A stretch of DNA of 64,000 bases from Methylobacterium gnaphalii. Its GTDB lineage: Bacteria; Pseudomonadota; Alphaproteobacteria; Rhizobiales; Beijerinckiaceae. A program made the translations under genes and the position numbers. The stretch is taken from the NCBI RefSeq assembly GCF_007992215.1, contig NZ_BJZV01000012.1, positions 62,001 to 126,000 on the forward strand, written 5' to 3'. The notes beneath the pieces were generated by a model. That model saw nothing but the letters and a program-made list of their open reading frames with translations. It made no database searches and had not been told where the DNA came from. Of the stretch, positions 54,108-64,000 are shown one piece after another (positions within the stretch are counted from its first letter, which is position 1; every line of letters starts with the position of its first letter).

Positions 54108-54997
54108 CGAACGAGCTCACCGAAACTCATGCCCGCATGGGCCGCCATCTCCGGCACAAGGCTCGTCGGGGTCATTCCGGGTTGCGTGTTGACCTCCAGG
54201 ACGACGAGCGCCCCGGTTCCCCCCGGCGTGTCGTCGTAACGAAGGTCGGCACGGCTTACGCCCCGGCACCCGAGTGCTTGATGCGCCGTTAACGACAACT
54301 CTTGGACACGCTGGTAAACATTCGGTTTAATTTCTGCAGGGAGGACGTGGATCGAGCCCCCCTCGGCGTACTTCGCATCGAAGTCGTACCACTCCCCCGA
54401 AGCCGGCTTGATTTCGATCACGCCGAGGGCCTTGTCGCCCAGTACGGCGCAGGTCAGCTCGCGGCCTGCAACGTAAGTCTCTGCAAGGACTTCCTCGCCG
54501 AAAGTCCACTCGTCCGAGGCCAGGATTTGGGGCGGATGCGAGCGCTCGTCACGCACGATAATCACGCCCATCGAGGAGCCCTCCGCGATGGGCTTAACCA
54601 CATATGGCGGAGGCAGCGGATGTGACTTTGCTGCAACAAAACGGTTAACGACGCAGCCCTGGGGCACGGCGACGCCGGCGGCATGCAGCACCGTCTTGGC
54701 ACGCTCCTTGTGCATCGCCAGCGCCGAGGCGAGCACGCCGGAATGGGTGTAGGGGATCTTCAAGATCTCCAGGAGGCCCTGGATCGTGCCATCCTCGCCA
54801 GCGGGGCCATGCAGGGCATTGAGCGCCACATCTGGCTTCAGCTGAGTCAGCACTGCGGCAATGTCCGGTCCGACGTCGACGGGCGTCACCCGATAGCCCT
54901 CGCCTTCGAGCGCCTTCACACAGGCATTGCCCGAACTCAGCGAGATCGGCCGCTCGGAGGACCAACCGCCCATCAGGACGGCGACGTGCTTGGACAT
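54074..54997 (-). CDS. ddl: D-alanine:D-alanine ligase
   Basis: A 307-residue ATP-grasp ligase that makes D-Ala-D-Ala for the peptidoglycan stem. It has VAVLMGGWSSERPISLSSG, NALHGPAGEDGTIQGLLE, PYVVKPIAEGSSMGVII and VLEVNTQPGMTPTSLVPEMA. ATG 54995-54997. The length is typical. It is 49 bases after the murB stop. Confidence 0.97.
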   Translation of the reverse strand: MSKHVAVLMGGWSSERPISLSSGNACVKALEGEGYRVTPVDVGPDIAAVLTQLKPDVALNALHGPAGEDGTIQGLLEILKIPYTHSGVLASALAMHKERAKTVLHAAGVAVPQGCVVNRFVAAKSHPLPPPYVVKPIAEGSSMGVIIVRDERSHPPQILASDEWTFGEEVLAETYVAGRELTCAVLGDKALGVIEIKPASGEWYDFDAKYAEGGSIHVLPAEIKPNVYQRVQELSLTAHQALGCRGVSRADLRYDDTPGGTGALVVLEVNTQPGMTPTSLVPEMAAHAGMSFGELVRWMVEDASLGR

Positions 54998-55046
54998 GGA
55001 TGGGCTCCGGATCAGGCCCCGCAGGGCACGGAGGGATCTCTCGGCG

Positions 55047-55976
55047 TCAGGCTGCGTCGGCGGTGACGCCGATGCGCTTGATCTCCCAGTGCAACTCGTG
55101 GCCGGAGGTCTCGCGGACGCGCCGGCGCACCTCCTCGCCGAGGCCTTCGATATCGGCAGCTGTCGCCCCGCCACGGTTGATCAGGAAGTTGCAGTGCATC
55201 TCCGAGACCTGCGCGCCCCCGTAGGTCAGGCCACGGCAGCCGGCGGCATCGATGAGCTGCCAGGCCTTGGCGCCGTCCGGGTTCTTGAAGGTTGATCCGC
55301 CGGTGCGCTCGCGGATCGGCTGCGCCGCCTCGCGGGCCGCGGTGACGCGATCCATCTCGGCTTCGATCTCTTCCCGGTTTCCAGGCCGGCCGCGATAGAG
55401 CGCGCTCGTGAAGATGATGTCGTCCGGCGCCGAGCAGTGGCGATAGGAGAATCCCATCTGCGCATGCGTGAGCGTGCGCAGGTTTCCGAAGCGATCGATT
55501 CCGCGCGCCTCGACCAGCACGTCGGTGGTCTCGCCGCCATGGGCGCCGGCATTCATGCGCAGCGCGCCGCCGACCGAGCCGGGGATGCCGCGATAGAAGG
55601 CGAGCCCGTCGACAGAGGCCTCGGCCGCACTCTTGGCGAGGCGCATGTCTGGCACGGCCGTGCCGGCGCGAATGCTGTCGCCGTCGATCTCGACCGAGCC
55701 GAACGGCCTGCCGCCGAGTCGGATGGTGACGCCGGGAATGCCGCCGTCGCGCACGATCAGGTTCGAGCCGAGACCGATCACCGTGACCGGGATGGCCGGA
55801 TCAAGCGCACCGAGCATCAGCGCGAGGTCTTCCTCGTCCGCCGGGCTGAACAGCACCTCGGCCGGCCCACCGACACGGAACCAGGTCAGGTCGGCGAGCG
55901 ACTGGTTGGCGAGCAGGCGTCCGCGTAGGGCGGGAGCGGCGCCGCGAATGTCGTCGATGAGGGTCATGGAAGCCAT
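55047..55976 (-). CDS. murB: UDP-N-acetylenolpyruvoylglucosamine reductase
   Basis: A 309-residue FAD enzyme that reduces UDP-GlcNAc-enolpyruvate to UDP-MurNAc. FAD-binding sequence [13 protein letters not shown], substrate loop [23 protein letters not shown], and the catalytic serine in GGSTFKNP. It is ten bases after the murC stop, so co-transcribed. Confidence 0.97.
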   Translation of the reverse strand: MASMTLIDDIRGAAPALRGRLLANQSLADLTWFRVGGPAEVLFSPADEEDLALMLGALDPAIPVTVIGLGSNLIVRDGGIPGVTIRLGGRPFGSVEIDGDSIRAGTAVPDMRLAKSAAEASVDGLAFYRGIPGSVGGALRMNAGAHGGETTDVLVEARGIDRFGNLRTLTHAQMGFSYRHCSAPDDIIFTSALYRGRPGNREEIEAEMDRVTAAREAAQPIRERTGGSTFKNPDGAKAWQLIDAAGCRGLTYGGAQVSEMHCNFLINRGGATAADIEGLGEEVRRRVRETSGHELHWEIKRIGVTADAA

Positions 55977-55986
55977 GGAGGCTCGC

Positions 55987-57393
55987 TTAGCCCTTCAGCG
56001 CCGCCAATTCACCCGGCAAAGCGTAGGCCCATTGCGTGATCGTGCCGGCGCCGAGGCATACGACATAATCGCCCTGCCCCGCATGGCCCGCGATGATGCC
56101 GGCGAGATCCTCGGGCTTCTCGAGCGCCACGGCATCACGGTGGCCGCGCGAGCGCAGGCCGGCGACGAGGGAATCGCGGTCGATGCCCTCGATCGGCGCC
56201 TCGCCGGCGGCATAGACCGGCGCGACGACGACCGTGTCTGCATCGTTGAAGCAGGTGCAGAAATCGTCGAACAGCGACTGCAGGCGCGTGTAGCGGTGCG
56301 GCTGGACCACGGCGATGACCCGCCCGTCGGTGGAGGCACGGGCTGCCTTCAGCACCGCGGCGATCTCCACCGGGTGATGGCCGTAATCGTCGAAGATCGT
56401 GGCGCCGTTCCACTCGCCTGTGCGGGTGAACCGGCGCTTCACGCCGCCGAAGCCGGCCAGCGCCTTGCGGATTGCGTCCTCCGGCACGCCGAGTTCGTGG
56501 GCCACGGCGAGGGCGGCAGTGGCGTTGAGCGCGTTGTGCTTGCCGGGCATCGGCAGGACGAGGTCGCTCATCTCCATCCGGAAGCCGGGGCGCCGGTCGC
56601 GGATCATGACGCGGAACTTGCTCTGGCCGCCACGCAGATCGATGTCGATCAGGCGCACGTCGGCCTGCGGGTTCTCGCCGTAGGTGATGATCCGGCGGTC
56701 CTCGATATGGCCGACGAGGTCCTGCACGATCGGGTGATCGATGCACATCACCGCGAAGCCATAGAACGGGATGTTGTCGATGAAGCGCCGGAAGGCGTCC
56801 TTGATCGCCTCGAACGAGCCGAAATGGTCGAGATGCTCGGGGTCGATGTTGGTGACGATGGCCACGTCGGCCGGCAGCTTGAGGAAGGTGCCGTCGGACT
56901 CGTCGGCCTCCACCACCATCCAGTCGCCGGCACCCATGCGGGCATTGGTGCCGTAGGCGTTGATGATGCCGCCGTTGATCACGGTCGGATCGAGATTGCC
57001 GGCATCGAGCAGCGTGGCGACGAGCGACGTGGTCGTGGTCTTGCCATGCGTGCCGGCAACGGCGACGCAGGACTTGAAGCGCATCAGCTCAGCCAGCATC
57101 TCGGCCCGGCGGACGACCGGCAGGCGGCGCTCGCGGGCGGCTTCGAGTTCGGGGTTGTCGCGGCGGATCGCGGTGGAGACCACGATGATCGCAGCGTTCT
57201 CGACGTTCTCTGCCCTATGGCCGACGAAGGTCTTGATGCCCTTGTCCGCGAGCCGGCGCACATTGGCGTTGTCGTTCGCGTCGGAGCCCTGCACCGTATA
57301 GCCGAGATTGGCCATGACCTCGGCAATCCCGGACATGCCGATGCCGCCGATGCCAATGAAGTGAACGGGGCCGAGTTTCTCGGGCAGCTTCAT
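55987..57393 (-). CDS. murC: UDP-N-acetylmuramate-L-alanine ligase
   Basis: A 468-residue Mur ligase: Rossmann-like N-terminus ([14 protein letters not shown]), P-loop [13 protein letters not shown], central ATP domain with EADESDGTF, and the C-terminal domain with [13 protein letters not shown] and the H/R residues for the peptide. It adds L-Ala to UDP-MurNAc. The start [14 protein letters not shown] is typical. It is 45 bases after the murG stop. Confidence 0.98.
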   Translation of the reverse strand: MKLPEKLGPVHFIGIGGIGMSGIAEVMANLGYTVQGSDANDNANVRRLADKGIKTFVGHRAENVENAAIIVVSTAIRRDNPELEAARERRLPVVRRAEMLAELMRFKSCVAVAGTHGKTTTTSLVATLLDAGNLDPTVINGGIINAYGTNARMGAGDWMVVEADESDGTFLKLPADVAIVTNIDPEHLDHFGSFEAIKDAFRRFIDNIPFYGFAVMCIDHPIVQDLVGHIEDRRIITYGENPQADVRLIDIDLRGGQSKFRVMIRDRRPGFRMEMSDLVLPMPGKHNALNATAALAVAHELGVPEDAIRKALAGFGGVKRRFTRTGEWNGATIFDDYGHHPVEIAAVLKAARASTDGRVIAVVQPHRYTRLQSLFDDFCTCFNDADTVVVAPVYAAGEAPIEGIDRDSLVAGLRSRGHRDAVALEKPEDLAGIIAGHAGQGDYVVCLGAGTITQWAYALPGELAALKG

Positions 57394-57438
57394 GGGATGA
57401 TGTCCGTGGCGTGCACTGACGCGAAAGAATGAGAAGAA

Positions 57439-58548
57439 TCAGGTCCGGGCGGCCGTCTCGACGACCAGAGCCGCCAGCCGCTCGGCCGCGTCGAGGATGC
57501 CGGCGGTTTTGGCGGCCTTGGCCGCTGCGGTCAATTTTTCGGGCGCTTCGAAGTAGTCCACGAGCTCGGCGGTGAGTCGATCGGGCGTGAACGCGCTTTG
57601 CGGCAGGTTCAGCGCCGCGCCGATGGTGGCGAGCGTCGCGGCATTGGCGGCCTGGTCCTGATCGAGAGCGCCCGGCAGCGGCACCAGGATCGACGGCCGG
57701 CCGATCGCGGCAAGCTCGGAGACCGTCGAGGCGCCCGAGCGGGCCACCACGAGGTGGCTCCTCGCCATGCGGCCGGGCAGGTCCTTGAAGAACGGCGCAG
57801 CCTCGATTCCGGCGAGCCCCATGGCGAGGTAGCGGTTCTGGACCGCAGTCAGGTCTTCGGGCCGCGCCTGCTGGACGATGTGCAGCCGCGCGCGGAAATC
57901 CGCGGGCAGCGACTCGATCGCGCTCGGCACGACGTCACTCATCACGCGCGCGCCCTGGCTGCCGCCGAAGACGAGGAGGTGGAAAGGAGCGCCGGGCTCG
58001 GTCGACGGATACGGCGTGTCGGCCACGGCCAGCACCGCGGGGCGGATCGGGTTGCCGGTATGGACCCGGCGGGCCGTTGCCTTGGCCGGCACGCCGCGCA
58101 CTTCGGCGAATCCGGTAGCGATGACGCGCGCGCCGCGAGCCAGGAAACCGTTGGCCCGGCCCATCACGGCGTTCTGCTCGTGCAGGATCGTCGGCACCCG
58201 CATCATCTGCGCGGCAAGAACGGGAGGGACGGTCGGATAACCGCCGAAACCGATCGCGAGGGCCGGGTTCAGCCGGCGGATCTCCCTGGCCGCGCGGCCG
58301 AAGCCGCGGCCCAGCTGTCCGATCGCTCCTGCGCGTTTGAGGATCGAGCGGCCCGATGGGGTCGCGGAGGGGATCGTGACGATCTCCTCGGCCGGAAACT
58401 CGCCCGAGATCGCATCCACGCGGGCATCGGTGGCGAGCGCCACGCGGATGCCACGGGCCTTCAGGGCATGTGCGAGGCTCTCGGCGGGGAACAGATGCCC
58501 GCCGGTGCCGCCCGCGCAAACCAGGACGAGGGGTTGGAAGACCGTCAC
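57439..58548 (-). CDS. murG: UDP-GlcNAc transferase MurG
   Basis: A 369-residue GT-B glycosyltransferase that turns lipid I into lipid II at the inner membrane. It has VCAGGTGGHLFPAESLA, GFGGYPTVPPVLAA, HEQNAVMGRAN, VFGGSQGARVMSD and VARSGASTVSELAAIG. The start is GTG 58546-58548, overlapping the ftsW stop (GTGA). The frame remains open upstream, but that part is the antisense-free overlap with ftsW coding sequence. Confidence 0.97.
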   Translation of the reverse strand: MTVFQPLVLVCAGGTGGHLFPAESLAHALKARGIRVALATDARVDAISGEFPAEEIVTIPSATPSGRSILKRAGAIGQLGRGFGRAAREIRRLNPALAIGFGGYPTVPPVLAAQMMRVPTILHEQNAVMGRANGFLARGARVIATGFAEVRGVPAKATARRVHTGNPIRPAVLAVADTPYPSTEPGAPFHLLVFGGSQGARVMSDVVPSAIESLPADFRARLHIVQQARPEDLTAVQNRYLAMGLAGIEAAPFFKDLPGRMARSHLVVARSGASTVSELAAIGRPSILVPLPGALDQDQAANAATLATIGAALNLPQSAFTPDRLTAELVDYFEAPEKLTAAAKAAKTAGILDAAERLAALVVETAART

Positions 58549-59723
58549 TGCATGAGACCGGGAACGGCCGACGGCGTCGTGCCGGGCGGACGCTGGCCGA
58601 GGGTCGAAGTCCGCGGACGCTTGCGGGTCAGCGCAACGAGGAAGCCCATGCCCAGCGCCAGCGAGATCAGCGACGAGCCGCCATAGGAGACGAAGGGCAA
58701 GGTCATGCCCTTGGCTGGCATCAGCTGCGTGTTCACCGCCATGTTGATGCAGGCCTGCAGCCCGAAGAGCGTGGTCAGTCCGGTGATAGCGAGCCTCGAG
58801 AAGGTGTCGTCCGTACGCCGGGCGAGCTTTAAGCCGCGCATCACGATGAAGGCAAACAGCGCGACGAGGCAGAGGCAGACGATCACGCCGAACTCCTCGC
58901 CGGTGACGGAGAAGATGAAGTCGGTATGCGCATCGGGCAGGTGGCGCTTGGCGACGCCTTCGCCCGGGCCGGTGCCGAACCAGCCGCCGGAGGTGAACGA
59001 TTCGCGCGACCAGAATACCTGGAAGCTGTCGCCTGAATCCTTGTCGAGGAAGCGGTCGATACGCTCCTTGACGTGGTGGAGGATCGTATAGGCCGCGAGC
59101 ACACCGAGCAGGCCAAGGCCGCCGAGGCCGGCGACCCAGAACCAGTGCAGGCCTGCCACGAAGAACAAGGTGCACCAGACGATGGTGATCAGCATGGTCT
59201 GGCCGAAATCCGGCTGCAGCAGAAGCGGCACGATGGTGATCGGCAGAAGTGCGATGGCGAGCAGGCCGCCTGGCATGTCACGCCGCTGAGCGCCCTCGGA
59301 GAAGGCCCAGGCGGCCACCACCACGAAGGCCGGCTTCACGAATTCGGAGGGCTGCAGGCCGAACGAGCCGAACTGGATCCAGCGATGCGCTCCCTTGATC
59401 TCGGGGCCGAACTTGCTGGCGAGCACGCAGAGCACGACGCCGATCAGCCAAGTGACCAGCGCGAAGCGGCGGATGTGGCGCACAGACAGGAAGGATACGG
59501 CGACGATCAGCCCGATCGTCGGCACGAGATAGGCTGCCTGCCGGTTGAGGAAATAGAAGGTCGGGAGGCCGATACGCTCCGCCACCGGCGGCCCACCGCC
59601 CATCAGGAAGACCAGGCCGGCCACCATCAGGCAGCCAAGGCCTGCCAGCAGGGCGCGATCTACCGTCCACCACCAGTCATTCAGCGGCGTGCGCTCGGCG
59701 CGAGACATCATCGTGCGGATCAA
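58545..59723 (-). CDS. ftsW: septal peptidoglycan polymerase FtsW
   Basis: A 392-residue SEDS-family membrane protein with about ten helices that polymerises lipid II at the septum with FtsI. It has GAHRWIQFGSFGLQPSEF (a SEDS signature), LLQPDFGQTMLI, the catalytic aspartate region DAHTDFIFSVTGEEFG and PFVSYGGSSL. The start M1 at 59723 is followed by ATG at 59711 and 59708. It is the first gene after the chemoreceptor gap. Confidence 0.97.
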   Translation of the reverse strand: MIRTMMSRAERTPLNDWWWTVDRALLAGLGCLMVAGLVFLMGGGPPVAERIGLPTFYFLNRQAAYLVPTIGLIVAVSFLSVRHIRRFALVTWLIGVVLCVLASKFGPEIKGAHRWIQFGSFGLQPSEFVKPAFVVVAAWAFSEGAQRRDMPGGLLAIALLPITIVPLLLQPDFGQTMLITIVWCTLFFVAGLHWFWVAGLGGLGLLGVLAAYTILHHVKERIDRFLDKDSGDSFQVFWSRESFTSGGWFGTGPGEGVAKRHLPDAHTDFIFSVTGEEFGVIVCLCLVALFAFIVMRGLKLARRTDDTFSRLAITGLTTLFGLQACINMAVNTQLMPAKGMTLPFVSYGGSSLISLALGMGFLVALTRKRPRTSTLGQRPPGTTPSAVPGLMQ

Positions 59724-60034
59724 CCTCTTCAGCCGGCCGCGCTTGGCTAGACCGCGGCCAGCGAAAATGGTGAAGCCGAATGGTAAACGCTTCCTTAGGT
59801 TCGTGGTCCCGCATTTCGAATAACGATTTCAACCGACGGTTTTGACCGACGGTCACGAGAACAAGCCCATTTAGTCTATATTAATCATCTTTGTCTCATA
59901 GTGCACTCTAATTTGATACTGTTAGTTGCGTGCACGAGGCCGATTCAGTCTCCAGCGCAAAACTCCTAATCAAATCTCGCGCCTCGGTCTTTCGGGGGCA
60001 TCGACATTGCTCGTCGGTGAGGTTGGAAAACGTG
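59724..60034. promoter_or_regulatory. 311-base divergent gap between ftsW and the chemoreceptor
   Basis: An AT-rich stretch (about 59860-59925) lies inside this gap, unlike the surrounding GC-rich DNA. A 9-base motif ACCGACGGT occurs twice in direct orientation (59832-59840 and 59845-59853), spaced by 13 bases. A GANTC site (GATTC, 59942-59946) is present. Both promoters should be here. No gene is supported. Confidence 0.45.
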
Positions 60035-61510
60035 ATGTTCAAATCGAAGAGTGAGCAGGAGAACAACGCGAAGCTGGCAGCGCTCGATCGCGTGCAGGCG
60101 GTCATAGAGTTCGACCTTTCCGGCAAGATCCTCGTTGCGAACGAGAACTTCCTCTCCGCTGTCGGCTACGCGCTTCCGGAGATCGCTGGCCGACATCACA
60201 GCATGTTCGTCGATCCAGCCTACAAGGAGTCGACTGACTATCGGGCCTTCTGGGAGAAGCTGCGCGCGGGACAGTACCAGGCCGGGCAGTTCAAGCGCCT
60301 CTCCAAGAGTGGTGCCGAGATCTGGATCGAGGCCTCCTACAATCCGCTCTTCGATCCCGCCGGCAAGCCCTATCGCATCGTCAAGTTCGCGACCGACATC
60401 ACGCGCCAGAAGGCCGAGGATGCCGACCGCGCCGGGCAGGTGGCAGCGATCAGCAAGTCGCAGGGCGTGATCGCGTTCGACCTCGATGGCACGATCCTCG
60501 ACGCCAACGAAAACTTCCTCTCGGTGGTCGGATACCGGCTCGACGAGATCAAGGGCCGGCACCACTCCATGTTCGTGGACCCGGCCTACCGCGTCGCTCC
60601 GGACTACGCCGCCTTCTGGGCGACGCTGAATCGGGGCACCTACCAGGCCGGGCAGTACAAGCGCCTCGCCAAAGGCGGGCGAGAAGTCTGGATCCAGGCA
60701 TCCTACAACCCGATCCTCGACGCCTCGGGGCGTCCCTACAAGGTCGTGAAGTTCGCGACCGACATCACCGAGCAGGTCAGCCTCCTTGCGAAGCTCCGGG
60801 TGATGATCGACCAGAATTTCGGCGAGATCGACCAGGCCGTCGGCCGCTCGACCCAGGAGTCGCAGATCGCTCTCGATGCCGCCCGGACCACCTCGGGCAG
60901 CGTCGGCACCATGGCCGCCGCCACCGAAGAGCTTGCAGCCTCGGTCGCGGAGGTTTCGCAGAGCATGCAGAAGTCACAGGCTGCCACGGACAGCGCCTCC
61001 GAGCGCGTCCGCGAGGCCAGTGATTACACGCAGCGGCTCTCCAACGCCGCCAATGCGATGAGTGGGATCGTCGGCCTCATCAACACCATCGCCGCACAGA
61101 TCAACCTGCTGGCGCTCAACGCCACGATCGAGGCGGCGCGCGCTGGCGATGCGGGACGCGGCTTCGCGGTGGTCGCCCAGGAGGTGAAGAGCCTCGCCAG
61201 TCAGGCAGCGCGCGCCACGGACCAGATCAACGGCGAAATCGAAGGCATCCAAGCGGTCTCGTCCGAGGTGGTCGGAGCGCTCGATTCGATCCGCCAGTCC
61301 GTCGATGTGATGCGCAACCACGTCGTCGCCACGGCAGCAGCGGTCGAGGAGCAGTCGGCCGTGACGCGGGACATGTCGGTGAACATGCAGGAGGCCGCCC
61401 GTGCGGTCGCGACCATCGCGGACAATATCACGGGGATCACCTCGGCCGTGACCCAGGTCTCGGATGCCGTGGCCACGACGCGCAACGCTGCGCAGGTGCT
61501 GGCGCGGTAG
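60035..61510 (+). CDS. soluble chemoreceptor with two PAS domains
   Basis: A 491-residue methyl-accepting chemotaxis protein without transmembrane segments. Two similar PAS domains (about residues 16-130 and 137-250), each with a paired repeat (GRHHSMFVDPAY in both, KFATDIT at both ends), lead to a MCP signalling domain. The hairpin tip AAQINLLALNATIEAARAG and RGFAVVAQEVKSLASQ are conserved. It probably binds CheA/CheW in the cytoplasm and responds to an internal signal, for example redox or a ligand sensed by PAS. It lies on the plus strand between ftsW and murD, which are on the minus strand. Confidence 0.9.
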   Translation: MFKSKSEQENNAKLAALDRVQAVIEFDLSGKILVANENFLSAVGYALPEIAGRHHSMFVDPAYKESTDYRAFWEKLRAGQYQAGQFKRLSKSGAEIWIEASYNPLFDPAGKPYRIVKFATDITRQKAEDADRAGQVAAISKSQGVIAFDLDGTILDANENFLSVVGYRLDEIKGRHHSMFVDPAYRVAPDYAAFWATLNRGTYQAGQYKRLAKGGREVWIQASYNPILDASGRPYKVVKFATDITEQVSLLAKLRVMIDQNFGEIDQAVGRSTQESQIALDAARTTSGSVGTMAAATEELAASVAEVSQSMQKSQAATDSASERVREASDYTQRLSNAANAMSGIVGLINTIAAQINLLALNATIEAARAGDAGRGFAVVAQEVKSLASQAARATDQINGEIEGIQAVSSEVVGALDSIRQSVDVMRNHVVATAAAVEEQSAVTRDMSVNMQEAARAVATIADNITGITSAVTQVSDAVATTRNAAQVLAR

Positions 61511-61541
61511 GATAGCGCCCCGAAAGGTCGCCAAGCTGGCA

Positions 61542-61557
61542 GCCCCCGGATGGGGGC
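61542..61557. repeat. small hairpin after the chemoreceptor
   Basis: Perfect 6-bp stem GCCCCC GGAT GGGGGC at 61542-61557, 31 bases after the chemoreceptor stop. No T tract follows, so it is only a weak terminator candidate. Confidence 0.35.
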
Positions 61558-61708
61558 AACAGCGGCCCTTCTCGTGCCGGCGAAAGACGTCGCGAAGCGT
61601 CTCGCTATCAGCGCCGCTCGTAAGGAGCCGCTGGCGCGCCCCTCCCTGCGCTGGTTCCCGGATCACCTTCTGCCCAGCTGCAGGCGTCGGACGATGGCCG
61701 CGTGGGCG

Positions 61709-63067
61709 TCAGCCAAGGGCCCTGACGAGCTCCCGGAACCGGTCGCCTCGGATCTCGAAGTTTCGGAACTGATCGTAGGACGCACAGGCCGGCGAGAGCA
61801 GCACGACCGGCTCGGCCGCCTCCGATGCGGCGGCGGCCTCGGCGGCTTTCTGCGTCGCGACGTCGAGGGTGCCGCAGAGCGTGTAGGGCACCCGCCCATC
61901 GAGCGTCTGCGCAAAGGCATCACTCGACGCGCCGATCAGGTAGGCATGGGCGACGCGATCGAAGAGCGGCACGAGCGGGGTGATGCCGCCCTCCTTCGCC
62001 TTGCCGCCGACGATCCAATGAATATCGCGAAAGGCGGTGAGCGCCTTCTCGGTGGAATCGGCGTTCGTCGCCTTCGAGTCGTTGACGAAGAGCACCCGGC
62101 CGCGCCGGCCGACCTGTTCCATGCGGTGGGCAAGCCCCGGAAAGCTCTTCAGCCCGGCAGCCAGCCGCTCGCCCTCGACGCCGAAGGCGCGCACCGCGGC
62201 GGCGGCAACGGCTGCGTTCTGCCAGTTGTGAGCCCCGCGCAGCGAGCCGATCCCATCGAGATCGGCGAGCACCGTGCCGCCCTCGAACACCTTGGCGTCG
62301 CGCGCGATCAACTCGGCTTGCGCCTGGCCGTGGCCCTCCACATGGACGCGGATCATCGGCCCGGAGCGGCGACCGGCGATGGCCTCGCAATACGCGTCGT
62401 CGACGCCAACAATGGCGAGGTCTGCCGACTGGACCACGCGCTCCTTGATCGCCGCGTAGTTCTCCATCGTACCGTGGCGATCGAGGTGGTCGGGCGTCAG
62501 GTTGAGCAGGACACCGGCGCTGGGCTTCAGGCTCGGCGTCAGGTCGATCTGGAAGGTCGACAACTCGACGACGTGGATGCGCTCGCGCGAGGGCGGCTGC
62601 AGTGACAGGATCGCGGTACCGATATTGCCGCCCATCTGCACGTCGTAGCCGGCGCTGGCGAGGACATGCGCGATCAGCGCGGTCGTGGTCGACTTCCCAT
62701 TGGTACCGGTGATGGCGACGAAGGGTGCGTCCGGCGCGTGGGCGGCGCGCTCGCGGCAATAGATCTCGATATCGCCGATGATCTCCACGCCGGCCGCCTT
62801 GGCGAGACCGACAGTCCAGTGCGGCTCGGGGTGGGTCAGCGGCACGCCGGGCGCGAGGACGAGCGAGGAGAAGCCGGACCAGTCCGCCTCGCGCAGATCG
62901 GCGACGGTGATACCCTGCTGCCGAGCCCGCTCGGCGCTCTCGGGGCTATCATCCCAAGCGATCACGTCGGCACCGCCGGCCTTCAGCGCCTGGACCGTGG
63001 CAAGGCCGGAGCCGCCGAGACCGAAGAGGGCGACCTTCTTCCCGGCGAATGTGGTGGCAGGGGTCAT
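61709..63067 (-). CDS. murD: UDP-MurNAc-L-Ala:D-glutamate ligase
   Basis: A 452-residue Mur ligase that adds D-Glu. The N-terminal domain has [13 protein letters not shown], the P-loop is [18 protein letters not shown], the central domain has ELSTFQID and [18 protein letters not shown], and the C-terminal domain has [15 protein letters not shown] and [13 protein letters not shown] 63065-63067 shares a base with the mraY stop (TGATG), so the two are coupled. Confidence 0.98.
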   Translation of the reverse strand: MTPATTFAGKKVALFGLGGSGLATVQALKAGGADVIAWDDSPESAERARQQGITVADLREADWSGFSSLVLAPGVPLTHPEPHWTVGLAKAAGVEIIGDIEIYCRERAAHAPDAPFVAITGTNGKSTTTALIAHVLASAGYDVQMGGNIGTAILSLQPPSRERIHVVELSTFQIDLTPSLKPSAGVLLNLTPDHLDRHGTMENYAAIKERVVQSADLAIVGVDDAYCEAIAGRRSGPMIRVHVEGHGQAQAELIARDAKVFEGGTVLADLDGIGSLRGAHNWQNAAVAAAAVRAFGVEGERLAAGLKSFPGLAHRMEQVGRRGRVLFVNDSKATNADSTEKALTAFRDIHWIVGGKAKEGGITPLVPLFDRVAHAYLIGASSDAFAQTLDGRVPYTLCGTLDVATQKAAEAAAASEAAEPVVLLSPACASYDQFRNFEIRGDRFRELVRALG

Positions 63068-64000
63068 CAGCGCAGCTTCAGTGTCGCAAGGCCGGCAAGC
63101 GCCAGGATGACGGCGATGATCCAGAAGCGGATCACGACCTGCGCCTCTTTCCAGCCCTTCTGCTCGAAATGGTGATGGATCGGCGCCATTCGGAAGACGC
63201 GTTTTCCCGTAAGCTTGAACGAGGCGACCTGGATGATGACCGACATCATCTCCAGGACGAACAGGCCGCCGACGATGGCGAGCACGATCTCATGCTTCGT
63301 GGCCACCGCGACGGTGCCGAGCAGGCCGCCCAGGGCCAGCGAGCCGGTATCGCCCATGAAGATCTGCGCGGGCGGCGCGTTGAACCAGAGGAAGCCGAGG
63401 CCTGCTCCGATCACCGCGCCGCAGACCACGGCGAGTTCGCCCGTGTCGCGGACGTAGTTCACCTGCAGGTAGCCCGCGGTGAACGAGTTGCCGACGAGGT
63501 AGGCGATAAAGCCGAAGGTGCCGCAGGCGATCATCACCGGCACGATGGCGAGGCCGTCGAGACCGTCGGTGATGTTCACCGCATTGCCGGCGCCGACGAT
63601 GACGAAACCGGCGAAGATCACCCAGAACCAGCCGAGGTTCAGCAGTGCATCCTTGAAGACCGGGAAGGCGAGCTCGTTCTGCAGACTGGGCGGTGAATAA
63701 TAGGAGATTAGCACACAGGCCGCGCCGGCGATCGACGCTTCGAGCAGCAGGCGGAACTTGCCCGAGAAGCCGAGATGCGACTGCTTCGTCACCTTGAGGT
63801 AGTCGTCGTAGAAGCCGATCGCACCGAAGCCCACGGTCACCGCGAGGGTGATCCAGACGTAGTGGTTGCGCGGGTTGGCCCAGAGCAGCACGGCGACGAG
63901 GAAGCCGGCCAGGATCATCAGGCCGCCCATGGTCGGCGTGCCGCGCTTGGTCAGGTGGGTGGCGGGGCCATCCTCGCGGATCGGCTGGCCCTTACCCTGA
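63067..64000 (-). CDS. mraY: phospho-MurNAc-pentapeptide translocase (partial)
   Basis: The C-terminal portion, about 310 residues, of the integral membrane enzyme that makes lipid I. Visible motifs are [12 protein letters not shown], the aspartates of [36 protein letters not shown] and the HHHF motif in [13 protein letters not shown]. The frame extends to the window end (QGQPIREDG precedes the TPTMGG motif), so about 50 residues of the N-terminus are beyond the edge. It is the upstream neighbour of murD. Confidence 0.96.
   Translation of the reverse strand, partial: QGKGQPIREDGPATHLTKRGTPTMGGLMILAGFLVAVLLWANPRNHYVWITLAVTVGFGAIGFYDDYLKVTKQSHLGFSGKFRLLLEASIAGAACVLISYYSPPSLQNELAFPVFKDALLNLGWFWVIFAGFVIVGAGNAVNITDGLDGLAIVPVMIACGTFGFIAYLVGNSFTAGYLQVNYVRDTGELAVVCGAVIGAGLGFLWFNAPPAQIFMGDTGSLALGGLLGTVAVATKHEIVLAIVGGLFVLEMMSVIIQVASFKLTGKRVFRMAPIHHHFEQKGWKEAQVVIRFWIIAVILALAGLATLKLR

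Noticed and set aside
55633..57432. 599-codon plus-strand frame opposite murC and murB
   Set aside because: Antisense frame across two well-supported genes. Asp/Ala/Val-rich with no domain.

Overview
The window looks like a chromosomal segment of a GC-rich, aerobic alphaproteobacterium of the order Hyphomicrobiales, most likely a Methylobacteriaceae member (Methylobacterium/Methylorubrum-like). This is inferred from the gene set: GcrA, EipB (DUF1849), NepR-like proteins, DUF2628 inside the his operon, cytochrome bc1 and the aerobic cob pathway. No rRNA, tRNA, CRISPR, phage or insertion sequence was seen. Most of the DNA is densely packed housekeeping operons.

Layout. 1-1493: a truncated NepR-like gene and a membrane-anchored lytic transglycosylase. 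1742-6515: minus-strand histidine operon hisB-DUF2628-hisH-hisA-hisF-hisE running into coaA through overlapping start/stop codons. 6865-10703: mtnP, then the cytochrome bc1 operon petA-petB-petC with a clear terminator. 10936-14180: malonyl-CoA decarboxylase, a small unknown protein and an MFS transporter. 14167-32407: a large cobalamin region. It holds cobC/cobD back to back, an inserted GH26-like secreted protein and acyltransferase, cobQ, an NTF2-like protein and cobO-cobU. A cobalamin riboswitch then precedes the operon cbtB-cbtA-DUF1636-cobW-cobN-cobG-cobH-cobI-cobJ, and cobK faces it. cobN and cobG each carry an in-frame palindromic element. cobA, cobB, cobF, cobL and cobM are not here, so the pathway must be completed elsewhere.

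32579-39202: a PAS-GGDEF-EAL c-di-GMP protein, a VOC/PhnB-like protein, a DHH phosphoesterase, a small secreted or membrane protein, EipB and the cell-cycle regulator GcrA. 39325-44883: phosphate operon pstS-pstC-pstA-pstB-phoU-phoB behind a triple Pho-box. 45193-45696: a small coiled-coil protein and a second NepR-like gene. 45827-64000: recN, bamD and then, read backwards, the division/cell-wall cluster mraY-murD-ftsW-murG-murC-murB-ddl-ftsQ-ftsA-ftsZ-lpxC. A soluble two-PAS chemoreceptor gene sits on the opposite strand between murD and ftsW.

How the parts work together. The B12-riboswitch operon couples cobalt entry (CbtAB), a probable metal-handling step (DUF1636, CobW) and cobalt chelation (CobN) with the early ring-methylation enzymes. 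CobO, CobQ, CobC, CobD and CobU cover adenosylation, amidation, aminopropanol attachment and the nucleotide-loop kinase step. The pst-pho block is a self-regulated phosphate-uptake unit. The terminal cluster makes peptidoglycan precursors, the FtsZ ring, lipid A (LpxC) and outer-membrane assembly (BamD). Nothing here is clearly a wholly new system. The best leads are the palindromic elements inside cobN and cobG, the uncharacterised DUF1636 step of the cobalt module, the chemoreceptor inserted in the division cluster, and the two orphan NepR-like proteins.
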